Assembly: GCA_049999765.1 (NCBI GenBank)
Contig: JBNGIQ010004450.1
Coordinates: forward strand, 1 to 20,933
DNA: 20,933 nt
Direction: 5' to 3'
Origin: Phaeoceros laevis
Taxonomy: Eukaryota; Anthocerotophyta; Anthocerotopsida; Notothyladales
Position 1 is the first letter of the stretch, and each line of letters begins with the position of its first letter. The position numbers were made by a program, and so were the translations under genes. A model generated the notes under the pieces. That model saw only the letters and a list, made by a program, of their open reading frames with translations. It did not search any database and was not told where the DNA came from. Below, one piece after another: positions 1-11,603 of this stretch.

Positions 1-14
1 GTACTACATCCCTC

Positions 15-56
15 TGCCATGTCCTCGTTTCGCCCTGCCATGTCCTCGTTTCGCCC
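15..56. repeat. 21-bp tandem duplication
   Basis: The 21-base unit TGCCATGTCCTCGTTTCGCCC occurs twice head to tail, as 15-35 and 36-56 (the unit quoted here minus its last base is TGCCATGTCCTCGTTTCGCC). It lies in C/T-rich sequence upstream of the first gene. No function is visible. Confidence 0.8.
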
Positions 57-337
57 TGCACCGGGATCCTGCCACAGCAGCAGCCGCAACAGCCAGCCAG
101 GCACACGGTGGCCAGCTCTACTCTGCCACTGCTTGCCGCTTCTTTAGAATGAGCGTAGTAAATGATGCTGGAGTGAGTGTTGAGCGACTTGTGTAGAGCG
201 AGGTAGGGGGCCAACATTCCCTCCCATCCCCCTGTTTCGCCTGGCCCTCTCATCAGTTCGCATGCATGCGCCGCTGCCGTTGTCCCCTTCCTCCTGTTTC
301 CTCGCCCCCTGCCCCTTTACCATCCCGAGCACGTAGC

Positions 338-437
338 NNNNNNNNNNNNNNNNNNNNNNNNNNNNNNNNNNNNNNNNNNNNNNNNNNNNNNNNNNNNNNN
401 NNNNNNNNNNNNNNNNNNNNNNNNNNNNNNNNNNNNN
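338..437. other. assembly gap of 100 N
   Basis: Exactly 100 unknown bases, the usual placeholder for a scaffold join of unknown size. The order and distance of 1-337 relative to the rest are therefore not certain. Confidence 0.99.
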
Positions 438-1241
438 AGACATCTCTGCACTTCAGTTGCACCCGCCGGAGCCGGGGGCACTTTAAATCTTGGTGAGACG
501 TCCGCTTCTTGGCAACTAGATACATGGGTAGGATATGAGCACTGAAATTACAAGGGCCCCTCGCTCCGCATCTTTGCTCAGGCTGCCTGCTTCGTCTCGC
601 CATGCCTTGCCTGGCCTCGCCCTGCCTTTCTGCTTGCCTTCCTGCGGTTACGCCGCTTGCATCTTTGCATCCCACCGTCAGCCTCCCGCCGTTCTAGCTA
701 CTCCCCAAATTCTTGGACACCCAGTCCAATGCCGGCACCACTTGCAAGCCACGCCCACTCACAGTTTCAAGGGCCTCCGTTTGATTCTGCTCTCCCCTAA
801 TTGGGCCACCCGCAACTGTTGATTGATGACCGCGCTTCCCCCGCTCTGTCCACAGATTATTCCAATTCTCACATCGGCAACTCTTGTCTCTGAGTACAGC
901 CCTCGACCATCCGCAAAAGGTGGGCGTCTCACGCCTTGTCTACACTCGCTTTCATGCTCCGCCGTGCCAACGCCACGGCTTTCAGCGGAATCTGGCGGCA
1001 GGATATCAGCAATGCTCGGTTTTTTCAAGGTGAGTCTGGCATTTGTTTGGCCCCCTACATGGGGGCCAGAAGCGTGTTTGAGGTCAAGCACCTTCAGACT
1101 GCCTAGCTTGCTAACCTGACATCCCCGTATGCTTGCGCAGACTTTTGGGCCGGGCCGCGCGCGCCTCTAACCCCCTGGCAGATGGATCAAGTGGGTTAAC
1201 ACCTCGCTGCCCAGCTCTTGTTGCATATCGGACTGGGGCAT
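438..1241 (+). promoter_or_regulatory. probable promoter and 5' leader of the O-fucosyltransferase gene
   Basis: The stretch is C/T-rich and shows no conserved protein. A good donor (AAG|GTGAGT, GT at 1030-1031) and an acceptor (GCGCAG ending at 1140, preceded by a CTAAC branch-like site) would define a 111-bp intron in the 5' leader, similar in size to the coding introns downstream. A five-codon upstream ORF (ATG at 1182, stop ending at 1199) lies between that acceptor and the main start. An open frame from about 823 could instead be coding, but it resembles nothing I recognise. The leader intron is inference. Confidence 0.4.
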
Positions 1242-3955
1242 ATGCATGCTTTCATTAAGGTGCAAGGCACTCCCCCAGCCTCTCCTAGACGGTCCCCTCG
1301 CATTCTGCGCAATGGTCGTTCTAAAACTGTGCGCATCCACGCAATTCCCTTTGCTCCGCCCCGCACCATTATGCAGCACTTTGCTTGTGTTATCCTCTCC
1401 TTCTTCCTTAAGCGCCATGGTCTCTTCCTCCTTGCTCCGGTCATCTACATCTCCGGAATGCTGCTCTACATGGGTACCATCTCCTTAGAAATCCCCAGAG
1501 GTCCCAAGTATTCGCCACCAGGATCACTTTATCGCAGCTCCCAAGTCTTCGATGCCATGTGGCCACAAATACAGGCCGACGACAGAGTCTTCCAGGGGGT
1601 GAGCCCACCAGCCCACATTAGACGGCACCTACAAGAGTACGCCTTTTTCTTGCTGCTTGACTTGGTTCTTTCTTGCACACCAGGTAACTGCAGCTTGGCA
1701 GCATCCACGAAGCGAGGAGATATGGAGACCCTGCCTTCGGAACCAGAGTATCCCATCAGGTACAACTTGAGTATCCTACTAGGTATCAGCATTCCTCAGG
1801 GTTTCTGTTTACTATTTATATGTCCCAACCTCATTTGTGGCAAACTGGTGCTATGATTGTTCTAACTAGGATGAGACTCCCTTCTGCAGGGCTTCCTAAA
1901 TCAAATGGTTACCTTGTGATTGAAGCAAATGGAGGGTTGAACCAGCAACGCTCCTCGGTAAGGCTGTGCTCGTTTCTGCGTACAAGAAACCATCTTTTGC
2001 ATCTTCGCAGACCCTGTTTTGGTTCAAGGCATCTAAGTGTAGTGTTGTTGCTGAATGTGTAGATCTGTAATGCAGTCGCAGTTGCACGTCTTCTGAATGC
2101 TACTCTTGTGATTCCTCGGTTCCATCTCAACAGTGTTTGGAAAGATCGTAGGTGAGGTCACCTAGAAGATGCTATTTCACTAGGCTCTGCCTGCCGTCGT
2201 CGCCAGCGCTCACTGCAGTGCAAGTTCAGCTATCTGATGCCTCTACATTTGGAGTGCAGTCTATTTGGTGATATTTACGATGAAGCACACTTCGTCCGGT
2301 ATCTGTCAAGGGACATCGGAGTTGTCAGAGAGCTGCCTCGGGAGCTCATGGCTGAGCATGGCAACCTGAGCAACGTCTACAATGTCAGGGTCAAAGCCTG
2401 GGCAAGACCAGAATTTTACACAGAAACAGTCCTTCCTAAGCTTCGTCAATCGAGGTTCAGCCCGGCCCATCCCCCCAGTCTGACTGCTACGCTTGTGCAC
2501 ATTAGCCTCATGGGTCTTCCTTTTCGAACTGCAGGTCTGGAATTGAACTGTGCCAACTACTTAATGCTGCAAGTTTTCTGTGTCTCCAGAGTTCTGAGAT
2601 TTGCTCCCTTCGCAAATCGCCTGTCTTTTGATGGGATTCCACCTGATGTCCAGCAGCTCCGATGTCGGACAAACTTCGAGGCCTTGAGATTTGCGGAACC
2701 TATTGATACTGTAGGGCACAGGTTGGTCAAGCGCATGATTGAGAAGAGCTCGTCCAATGGTGGAAAGTATATTGCTGTCCATCTCCGATTTGAAAAGGTT
2801 TGCTGTCTCCTCATGGCTGCTATCCCCAACTCCCAACAGTTTCTAAGCGCACCGGTGGCACTGCTATTCTGGTTGATGAGAGGTTAAGAAAGTGTGCTAC
2901 AAAGTGGAGTCAATATCGTGGCAACCCGTTTGATGCAGGATATGGTAGCATTTTCCTGTTGTATATATGATGGGGGTGATGAAGAGAAAAGGGAGATGGA
3001 TGAGGCACGCGAGGTCGGGTGGAGGGGCAAGTTCACCAGACCAGGGCGAGTCATCAGACCGGCAGCTCTCAGGAGAGACGGAAAATGTCCTCTGACACCT
3101 GTGGAGGTCAGACGTGATCTGGTTACAGATTTGTGAAAGCTTCCAGGTGTTGTCAGACAGAGGCTCGCGGTTGAGGAGGGATGAAGTGCAGCAGTTACAG
3201 TCATCTGATCTGGGTGCTTGATGTGCAGGTAGGCATGATGCTGAGGGGTATGGGTTTCATGAATGACACCCCGGTATTCCTTGCGTCTGGGAAGATATAC
3301 AAGGCCGAGAAATTTGTGGCACCTCTCAGACAGATGTTCCCTGCTTTGCAGACGAAGGAGACCCTTTTGTCAGCAGAAGAACTAGCTCAATTCAAGGTGA
3401 GTTCAGACATGCCATGGGCTTGTCGTCCAAGTCTGGTACTTGTCTGATGGAAGTAGTAGCAGACGATTGAGGTAGTGTGGTGGGATTTTGTCGCAGAGCT
3501 TCTCCTCCCGAATGGCAGCTTTGGATTATACGGTTTGTCTTCACAGCGAGGTTTTTGTAACAACACAGGGGGGTAACTTCCCACAAATTTTGATTGGCCA
3601 CCGGCGCTTTTTGAACAAGGGATACGCGAAAACCATTCGGCCCGACAAGCGCAAGCTGGTTTTGTTACTCGACAATCCCAGCATCGGGTGAGTTAAGATG
3701 GTTCGTGTTGTCAGGTGCGTCATGTGAAGCGAAGTAATGTGAAATTTGGGGCTGCTTCAAAATGCTGACACTAGGTGGTGTTATTGCCTTAGTTGGGACG
3801 CTTTTTCTGAGCATATGATGACCATGAGACGTCACAGCGATGTCAAGGGGCATGAGTTTCGCAAGGCGAACGCATCGATTTACACCTACCCCGCGCCGGA
3901 GTGCATGTGTCAAGACAGACTAGCTAGGCCTCCTGGAGTGTTGGAAATGCTTTAG
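1242..3955 (+). CDS. plant O-fucosyltransferase-like protein (GT106 / DUF246 family), 10 exons
   Basis: Predicted type II Golgi membrane protein that would transfer fucose from GDP-fucose to a protein or glycan; the acceptor is unknown. Exons: 1242-1598, 1684-1759, 1890-1957, 2063-2151, 2260-2454, 2590-2797, 2939-3106, 3229-3396, 3497-3687, 3793-3955. All introns are GT-AG, 85-141 bp, and every junction is in phase, giving 560 aa, the family's usual size. A basic, Ser/Pro-rich N-terminus precedes a membrane anchor at about residues 61-80. Family motifs follow: GGLNQQR (about 159-165), FGDIYDE (about 199-205), the HLRFE donor-site motif (about 326-330), DMVAFSCC (about 332-339), GKCPLTP, and [11 protein letters not shown] (about 462-472). 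The C-terminus carries HSDVKG and a CMC motif. No break is seen, so it looks functional. The start is the first in-frame ATG after a stop at 1197; an upstream exon cannot be excluded, and ATG 1371 is an alternative. Confidence 0.93.
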
Positions 3956-4702
3956 ACTGCAAAGCTGCGAACTGTAACTTTATCAGGGTTTCGTCTTTAC
4001 CAGGGTTTCGTCTACCTTGAATCTTGTCAAATTGATTTGATTGATTGATTTCTGGGTTTTACGCGTTGGCACAGCTAAGACGTGGCCATACTGTACTCTG
4101 TATTGTTGGTCCGCGGCCCCTTCCCTGCGGATGGTGGTGCTTTCGACTCATCGAATTGTCATCAGCCAGCTGGCCGCCTAGCTGGTGAGCTGTGCGGATC
4201 TGGCATTGGGGAGACTGGTTATAGGTAGGATTCACACCAGGGGCCTGTGTCAGGCCGGGCCTGATACATTTGCTCCAGGCGGAATATGGATATTATGGAG
4301 GTCCAGCTTGCCAGGAAAAAACAGAGGCCTCAAAATCGAAACCACACCGCCGGGGCTCAGGACAGCCCTTCTGTGAAATCCAACCCGAGACTATTTTAGA
4401 TTTCCTCGAGTCTAAACTATGGTCAAATTAAAGGAGCACCCAGGGTCAGATGGCTAGGGGTCACTCAAATTGCTCATGGGCTGTCACATAGCACTTTCGG
4501 CTCAACTGCAGTCACTGTGCAGCATGGGTGCAGCCCCGCACAGAGCGGTGAAGGCTAGAAAAAGTGTTGTTGTAGCGGTGTTTACAAGATTAAAATTTGA
4601 ACTTCACCGGATTTGCCGGCCAATTGAGTGTGAAATGCCCTGATGGTGACGAAGTCAATTTCTTTGTCATCCTGAAAGACGGCTTCAGCTAGTTTTAGTG
4701 TG
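3956..4702. other. tail-to-tail intergenic region
   Basis: This 747-bp stretch separates two convergent genes and must hold both 3' ends. It has a small TTGATTGATTGATT repeat near 4030-4050 but no recognisable coding sequence, RNA gene or transposon end. No clear AATAAA was noticed for either gene. Confidence 0.6.
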
Positions 4703-7700
4703 CTACATCATTTCCAGAAACAACGCCTCCTGTTTATCGTTGAGTCCGGCTCCATGTAAGGTGCAACCTTCTTCTCCATCTGTGAAAGTCCGTCGTGGGT
4801 ACTGCCTCACCTGGACAGGACATGCCAACAATATCATATGCGGACCTTGAACACGCACTTCAGTCAAGTGGAGGACCTACCATAGCAGTAAATTGCTGCA
4901 AGCATACCAGTCTATACGTGCCAGGCCCGATACCCCCATAGACGTCAATGAAATCGAAAAGCGACTGCAACCAAACCACTGAAGGAGTAAGAAATAAAGC
5001 AGCTCCACAATGCTTGATGCGCCTACCAATTTTACTCATTGATCAGCAGAACCGAATGAGTAGCCAGGTCAAAGACAAATGGGTACATTCTTGCATCAAG
5101 CTTTCTGGTTCGAAAGGGATCTGCAGCAAGAGAAAACCTTTGCAATCCAACTGCCACAAACTGCAGTACCTGCAAAGTGTCAAACCTTCGAAATCGACGG
5201 CCTTGCCTCCTTCCATCGGGCATCCGAACAAGAATAGTTATTACAGCATCTTCATCTGCTCCTGGCTCAGGTGGCAGAGATTCTTTTTTCACACGTAATT
5301 GCATCTCTAGTTCCTGAACAAAGATTGATGCCCGCTGTTACACAAGAATACAGGCACCTGTCTGACTTGCCCAATGCAGCTAGGGTATAAGCCCCTCAAA
5401 TTGGCTAACACTGAAATTGACCAAGTCGTCAAATAAAGGGTGGCCCCGCCACAGAGCAATTAATGTAACCAGCTCGTTAGAGGCATGGCAGAGTAGGCCA
5501 GACAGATTGTCATGACATTCCAGTAGGGGTGCAGACATGCTGCTGCAGGCAAGTTATGGATCTACAAACTGTCACGTTAGGGAAAGGTACCTGTGCTGCC
5601 TGAAGTTGCAAAACTTCCTTTTCTCTTTGCAGTTTCTCCTCAGCTTTTGCTGCTTCCTCTGCCAAACGCCGACGAGATTGTGCATCGTTAAATGCCTTGA
5701 TTTCCTTTTCTTTATCAGCTGCAAGAGATGCATGATATTCATCATCCTGCACAACACGAACTTGGAGACTCAGGCCAGAGAGTGAAAAACATCCTGGGCA
5801 ACTGCTCAAGTCTATGCTTACTTGCTGCTCGCGCAATCTGCGCTGGGCTACAACTGTTGGCGAGGGAACCTGTTGATAGGTCTGCCACACCCTTCTTTCG
5901 GAAACATCCACTTGCAGACTTCTAGTGGTGCTAGACAGGTAAGAAGCACCACCTAGCCCATAAGCAGCCTCAAGCATCACAGCCTCATCATGTTCTTCAA
6001 AGGATATTCCTCCCCACTGCTACCAGGCACAACCAGCAGGTCATAGAAGGCTTGCAGCATACATGGCAGCACAAATTTAATAATTGCCTAGAAATGAAGT
6101 AAAGGGTAATCACAAGCTGTTGCACTTCTGGAGAGAGAAGTACATGTAGCAAGTTTTGTAGTAAGTCTTTTCAGACTGTAGACAACTATCAAGACTGACC
6201 AACCTGTTACCAACTGCATGCACATAACTTTTCTCACTGGGCTTTAGAACAATTACTAGATCCATTTAACAAAAAGTAACACATGGCATCTGTGCTTCAG
6301 AGACTAGCTCATTGTTACTTCTGTAAATTGGTATGTGAATACATAGTAATTTCAAAACCAGTCTGACATGGGATCATTTCTCAGACTGGACTGCATCTTA
6401 ATTGGTGGCATCTCTCAACATCCAAGGCACTAAAAGACTCTCCTACTTGATCTACCAACATCCTGTCCATCGATATCGCCTGCCTGCAAAAGCAAGAGGC
6501 AGTACGTACAACCTTAACTGTAACGCCATATGGCAGATACCTTTTCATCGACTCATAGGCAAATTTCACAGGAAACCATCAGCTCGAAAGCTTGATCTCG
6601 TTAGCAGATCAAAACTTTCCTAGATGATGCCAGATGCCAAATCAAGGGTTGGTTGGTTTCATCTAACAGTCTAGATTAAAAACTATGAACAAACCCTTGT
6701 GACAAGAAGTTCGACTTAAGGAATTACACCGAATATTTGCTGCTTTAAGTTCACTTAAGCAGCCAAACCATTTACTCGTTTGCCGCACATTATGACTAAC
6801 GAACCTAAACTGAGGATGTGAACTGCCTACGACCAAGCCGAAATATGTTCCACACTAAGAACCTCAAGCAATTACGATTGTCTACCAAAGTTCAGTGGCT
6901 GATTGGCTCAGTTCTTTCACAAAATTCTCTCATCTGCTGATTCTTTTTCTTTGCTTAAACCTTTAACAGACCAACCTGTACTCTTCTCTTACACAAGAAC
7001 AAAATACTGAGTTGTCCAACATTCCTACCCAGCAGCCTAGCCTAGGGCTACGAGGAAGAACCCAAATGGCAGCTGAAAGCTCCACGGTACCTCCTCAGCT
7101 TGAAACAAACCTCCAGAGCGTTGATCACCAAGCATTTCTTCCCCTGCAGTAGCAATAGCAATGAAACCTGGCTCCTCTGGCTCTGGGCGCATAGGTGCAT
7201 CTTGCCAAACCTCGACAGCTGCTGACTGTCCTGTACTCCTGTTCGCAATCCTGCTCATCCTACGTCTGACCAAAGGCTCCTCCTGCATCTCGTCGTTCTC
7301 TTCGTGGGAGCCACCAGGCAGTAGAGTTGCCCTACAACCACATCAAAGATTGATTGGGTTCATTTACACCAGGTAGGGACATGGGAATGGGAAGAACTGT
7401 TGAAATCTAGCCAGCACAAACTAGCACAGCCTGAGTATTGTCAATCGCCTCGTCAGGACACATGGTCTGAATGGCTATGTACGAACAACAGGTGCTAAGA
7501 TTGTGCTATAGAAGGATGTTAAACCGCCAGCGCAGTGCATACGACACTCCTTCCAGTAGATGATCAGTCCTGATACAAGACAAACTTACCTCTCAGACAA
7601 TACCACCTTGGAAGAGTTTGTTGCAATTGCATTTCCATCACCTTCCATTTCTTCAAGTTGAGGAGAAATAGAACAATTGCTTCGCTCCCGCGTCACCTTC

Positions 7701-9392
7701 TCTTGCTCAGCAGTCTACATCCCAGAAAACAAACTGGCACATGCTTAATACACCCTCCTGCAGATATGCACTGGAAGAAGACTGCATATGCAATCCTTCA
7801 AAACAAACACTGAGAGACATTCATTACATTTTTTGGGTATGATAAAAAGGCGTCATACACTTTCAACAGATACCTGTAACGAGAGAGTTACAGCTCTTGA
7901 AAGATCATCATCCTCAGAGCCCAGGAGAGCCGGCAGTCCAGGTTGAATAGCTTCAGTACCAGTGAAGCCCTGAAAATTAACCAATAAAACTCAGACTGTT
8001 CGTTCATCTCCAATTTAGCGGTACTACAGAACCTGGACCTCATGACATGGAAGTCTACATCTCTACATGACGATACCATTCAGATACTAATAACATGACG
8101 CTTGTACAGGATGCAGGAACACAACCCAACCTGCCCATAATCTGTAGTGCTTTTCCAAGACTCGGAACCATTATCTTTCTTGGACCCCTCAATCACAGCT
8201 CGCATCATCTCCTCCTCGATATCCTGCCTCTCCTCACCCATCACACCAGACATGGTGCTGCTAACAGGAGTGACAGAATCAGCACTGCGACCCTCGTTTC
8301 CGGGAGCCACAGGTCTAATTGTGGAGTGAAAAAGGCTTCCCAACGACTTTGGGATAATTGACCGTTGTCTTCCATCCAAAGTCTCCTCTGCCACCAGGGT
8401 GGACGGGGTCTTTACCACAGGGGGGTACGTCTCGTGATCACACCAATCGACTGGCACACTTTTCATCTTCTCATGAAGATCTGAGGAGTCTTCAGTTTCA
8501 GTACGCGAGACTTGATGCTGGGCTGCTTCGTCATTTAGCTGACCAGTCCGCTTTAACAGAGTTATCTCACCCACACAGGACGCTGCGGTGGGTCTACCCC
8601 AAACGGGCTGAAGAAAAGGAGCAGACTCAGGGACTTGAAAAGGAGTACTCTCCTCCTCCTCCATCCATCCGCTCCCATCAAGTTCTTGCTTAGTCGCATG
8701 CCGACTGAGAAACAATAAGCACTAGGCGGTTATGAACGCTGAAGTGGTTAGAAGCAGTTCCTGAAGTACTGACTTACTACAAGCTGAGACTTCAACAAGT
8801 CCTTGGAGAGAAGAACATGGACGACGCCGAATCTTAGTGAAAAACATCTGGAACAATGACATTCTGAGAAACTGCAAAAGACATCCAAATTGAATACCCA
8901 TCGTCGCACTTAAGGCTGACTTCCAGCAGTTCCTCTCGATCACTGAAAAACGAGTTGATGGCTGCCTGCAGGTCTCCACTATGTGCCTGCACAGAACCTT
9001 GCAACTGCTAGTGCAACGAGATGTACAGCAATCAATAAGTCAAGACCAACCACACCCCCACCACACAAGGATCTCTCTCCTAGCCCATTCAATAACCTGA
9101 CAACTAGATGCCTCACAAAGTGCTCCAATCCTAACACACAGACCCCAACCCGGACGACCGGTAGATAAGCATTTACTGTCATTGCTCAAACAATTCTCCC
9201 AAGTGCAAAGAACTCAGGTGCGACAGGGAAGTGCCGGGATCTCAGCTCTGCAAGCTGGCCTCACTTCAGGCTCGAGTCCGGCCACTACACAAGGTAAAGT
9301 TAAACCACCTGAAGGATGCCCTTGGCCGCAGGCTCGCTAGCACCGGTGATGTGCACGAACACGTCGACAGCCCCGGAGGGCGGTGAATCCAT
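4703..9392 (-). CDS. PUX8: PUX8-like UBA-UIM-UBX domain protein, CDC48 cofactor, 11 exons
   Basis: Plant UBX adaptor; known relatives bind CDC48/p97 through the UBX domain and ubiquitin through UBA and UIM segments. Exons in transcript order: 9392-9309, 8986-8898, 8704-8131, 7969-7874, 7714-7590, 7331-7091, 6016-5822, 5746-5591, 5313-5170, 4964-4908, 4810-4703. Junctions are in phase and the product is about 622 aa. The UBA-like region (about residues 9-50) contains FVHITGASEP and GDLQAAINSFFSD. UIM-like helices are IEEEMMRAVIEGSKKD (about 219-235) and DDDLSRAVTLSLQ (about 269-281). WGGISFEEHDEAVMLEAA (about 404-421) is typical of PUX8. A charged Glu/Lys/Ala coiled coil (about 469-525) leads into a UBX domain (about 544-622) with ILVRMPDGRRQGRRF, SLFDFIDVYGG and a YPRR turn, ending KQEALFLEMM. 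The exon 2 donor is the one weak point: a phase-matched donor at 8910 would give 618 aa. No damage is visible. Confidence 0.92.
6017..7090 (-). other. 1,074-bp intron of the PUX8-like gene
   Basis: This is the longest intron in the window; the others are 75-322 bp. It joins the exon ending in Glu-Glu (7091) to the exon starting Trp-Gly-Gly (6016), both in phase 0. It is A/T-rich. I saw no open frame with a recognisable product, no transposon ends and no RNA gene in it. Confidence 0.75.
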
Positions 9393-9580
9393 GAGGGTCA
9401 GCTCAGGGTACGCTAGGTCGACAGCGGAGCGGATGCCGAGGTGAAGCGGGACGATTGCTCGTGTGTTCCGCCCATGGTCCTTAGACTATGCCGAAATTCT
9501 GTTCGCGAACAGCGGGACGGGTGCAATAAAGGAAGCTACACCACTTGGTAGCAACCGGGCACTTGCGCAGCCAACCGACG
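9393..9580. promoter_or_regulatory. 188-bp bidirectional promoter with a minus-strand upstream ORF
   Basis: The two start codons at 9392 (-) and 9581 (+) diverge from this gap, so both promoters and both 5' leaders must fit here. It has no TATA box that I can see. On the minus side an upstream ORF of 20 codons (ATG at 9475, stop ending at 9413) precedes the PUX8-like start and could dampen translation if it is transcribed. Shared control of the two genes is inference from spacing alone. Confidence 0.6.
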
Positions 9581-10577
9581 ATGATACAACCTACGCAGCG
9601 CGCTCTCTCGCGGACTGATTTGGTCGCCTTCGGCCGCCGTTTCTCTACAGGTCGCGGATTACCCTCTTCTGCGGATGTGCTTTGGGCCGTTTCCCGGTCG
9701 GTCGCAGGCACGACGGTTGCCAAGAAGGAGCGGACATTCGGCAGAGTGCCCGGTGTCGTGTTCGAGCAGGAAAACGGGCAGGTCGGGGGCAACAAGCGGT
9801 TGATCTCAGCCAACCTGAAGCAGATAGAGCGTCTGTTGCACAAACTTGGAACAAGTTTTTTCCTCTCGCGGACATTTACGCTGGAGATCTATGCCCATGG
9901 TAACGCAGCGGATCCGGAATTTCGAGATACAGTTCTGCCGCGAACGGTATGCTCTGTCCAGGAGCCAATTGGTCATGCAGCATTGTAACGTTTTTGACTA
10001 GGCTCGTTCTGTTATCCGTGCAGTGGCTTGATAGCGCCTTCCACTGATTGCAGTTGAGGCTGCGATTCAGCTGACCATGAGCTTGTCGTCTGGCAGGTCC
10101 ATCTACATGCTAGAACCGGGGATTTACTAAACATTACATTCATGAAAGCTCCTTCTCATGCGCGGGTGAAGGTGAATGTACCGCTAGTCTTTCTCGGAGA
10201 GGATATCTGCCCAGGGATCAAGAAAGGTCCAATTTTCAACCTCCTCCATAAGTGCACGTACTTTTCTTAAGCTGTGGACTTTTATGCGGTGTTTGTGCTT
10301 GAGGTGAATTTGTGGCATCATATGTTTGTCACTATGTCGACCTAATGGTGCACGTGTAGGCGGGTACCTGAATACCATCAGGAGGACAGCATGCTATGAT
10401 TGTCCTAGCGGGGCTATACCCCAGTTCTTGGAGGTGGATTTGAGCACTCTGAACATCGGAAGTACTGTGCTTCTGAAGGACGTGCTAGTTGATCCCGAGC
10501 TGAAAATTCATGGGGCAGACGGCAGTTGGCCGGTATGTAAGATCATGGGAAGCCGCTATGCTGAACCAGATAAGTAG
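9581..10577 (+). CDS. organellar bL25-type ribosomal protein, 3 exons
   Basis: Plant member of the ribosomal protein L25 / Gln-tRNA synthetase anticodon-binding-domain family, which in bacteria binds 5S rRNA in the large subunit. Exons 9581-9946, 10097-10226 and 10360-10577 join in phase to give 237 aa, the usual plant length. The N-terminus is rich in Arg and Ser with one acidic residue (RALSRTDLVAFGRRFSTGRG), like a mitochondrial presequence; plastid targeting is possible. Conserved stretches are GRVPGVVFEQENGQVGGNKR (about 64-83), FFLSRTFTLEI, VHLHARTGDLLNITFMKAPSHA (positions about 123-144), GEDICPGIKKGGYLNTIRR, and a C-terminal beta domain with IPQFLEVDLSTLNIGS and KIMGSRY. The first ATG in frame is used. 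Nothing looks broken. It diverges from the PUX8-like gene. Confidence 0.92.
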
Positions 10578-10894
10578 TAGGTTGCGTCCTCCAACAGTGC
10601 ACAAGGGATCTATGGCCCCTTCGCGAGTACTACGATATATGTTTTCTGATGCTTTCATACCAGCGACAAACGGCAAAATGGGCTGTCATGAAGCATACTG
10701 AACCGTCTTCGGGCATACATTCGCAACGTCTCCGGAGGTGGCGGGAAAGATGTGTTCCACGCCAAGAATGATTGTAGTACTGCAGTGTGCACAAACTATC
10801 TGTCCTCGGAGTTCACATCCATGGTGTATTCTGCATATGTCATTGTGATGTGCCAGAGTGTTCCGGTGGTACGCGTGAAAATTTGTAGTGTGGC
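10578..10894. other. 3' flank of the bL25 gene
   Basis: This 317-bp stretch has no coding sequence I can support. It presumably holds the 3' UTR, and it ends at the first TTAACCCTTAAG terminus. Repeat-dominated sequence starts immediately after it. Confidence 0.5.
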
Positions 10895-10907
10895 TTAACC
10901 CTTAAGT

Positions 10908-10937
10908 GCCGAACTCTGCCAATTGGTAGAGTTCGGC
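10908..10937. repeat. 30-bp near-perfect palindrome next to the left terminus
   Basis: Arms GCCGAACTCT and AGAGTTCGGC surround a palindromic CCAATTGG centre. Only one base pair of the 30 bp is imperfect, and it would be a G.U pair in RNA. It starts one base inside the CCCTTAAG terminus, the position where subterminal structures of transposons often lie. Confidence 0.8.
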
Positions 10938-11439
10938 ATCCAAAGCAGTTCGTAACATGTGGGAGTGTCAACCAACAAGAAAATATAGTCACTATATATA
11001 TGGTTAGAATCCTCTCCTTCACCTCTCTCCAAATCTGCAATCAGATCTCAAATGGGATCTCTGAGCTCCAACCATGCCTTCCCAAATCCTTGACTAGAGC
11101 TTTAACCCGGGTTCAAGCTTGAGTTTAGATATCCCGACCCTGGCCTTCGCTCCTCACGCCCAGGAGGTAAACTCCTTCCCGAGCCTGCATGTGTCGCTTG
11201 GGCCTAGGCTCTGTAAAGTGGTATGATTTTAAAAGTTTGGTTTGGTTCTTGCCTCCTTCCTCTACGCCATCTGGAGCAGTTCTCTTTGTTCTCCTTCTCC
11301 ATGGCCGTCCCCGTTGGTGAGCCCTGGTCAGATCGATGCTTTCACGGGCACTCACCTAGCATGGGAAGGCAGATGAGCGCTGGACAACTCTCACCAATGA
11401 GCGCAAATCCCCAAACCTTGACCCGAATAAACTCAAAAA

Positions 11440-11475
11440 GCGCGTGAGGGCGCGCCATGGCGCGCCCTCACGCGC
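11440..11475. repeat. perfect 36-bp GC-rich palindrome
   Basis: The sequence reads identically on both strands, centred on CCATGG between 11457 and 11458, with arms made of GCGCGTGAGGGCGCGCC. It contains two AscI-type GGCGCGCC sites. It lies inside the TTAA-flanked segment and is followed by the GGGCGAGCGC repeats. Confidence 0.95.
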
Positions 11476-11480
11476 CCTCA

Positions 11481-11603
11481 GGGCGAGCGCCATGGAGCGC
11501 CCTCATGGGCGCCATCGTCCTCAGGGCGAGCGCGATGGCGCGCGTGACGAAAAGTAAACTCACGTTCAGAATAGGTTTGGTAAGTAAGGGGCGAGCGCCA
11601 TGG
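11481..11603. repeat. three copies of GGGCGAGCGCSATGG
   Basis: Fifteen-base copies lie at 11481-11495, 11524-11538 (one change) and 11589-11603. Each keeps the central ATGG shared with the adjacent 36-bp palindrome, so the block looks like local duplication of palindrome-derived sequence. Confidence 0.8.

Noticed and set aside
535-822. Plus-strand open frame upstream of the O-fucosyltransferase gene
   Set aside because: Low-complexity C/T-rich sequence with no recognisable domain and no splice continuity to the gene.
2237-2887. Uninterrupted 216-codon frame in the O-fucosyltransferase gene
   Set aside because: It reads through two introns (2455-2589 and 2798 onward). Family alignment requires the KLRQSR to VLRFAPF splice, which is in phase.
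5510-5980. Single-exon 156-residue minus-strand protein
   Set aside because: It joins two PUX8 exons across a 75-bp in-frame intron (5747-5821) and reads past a good donor at 5590.
9481-9843. Minus-strand open frame opposite the bL25 gene
   Set aside because: It is antisense to a conserved exon and shows no domain; a shadow frame.
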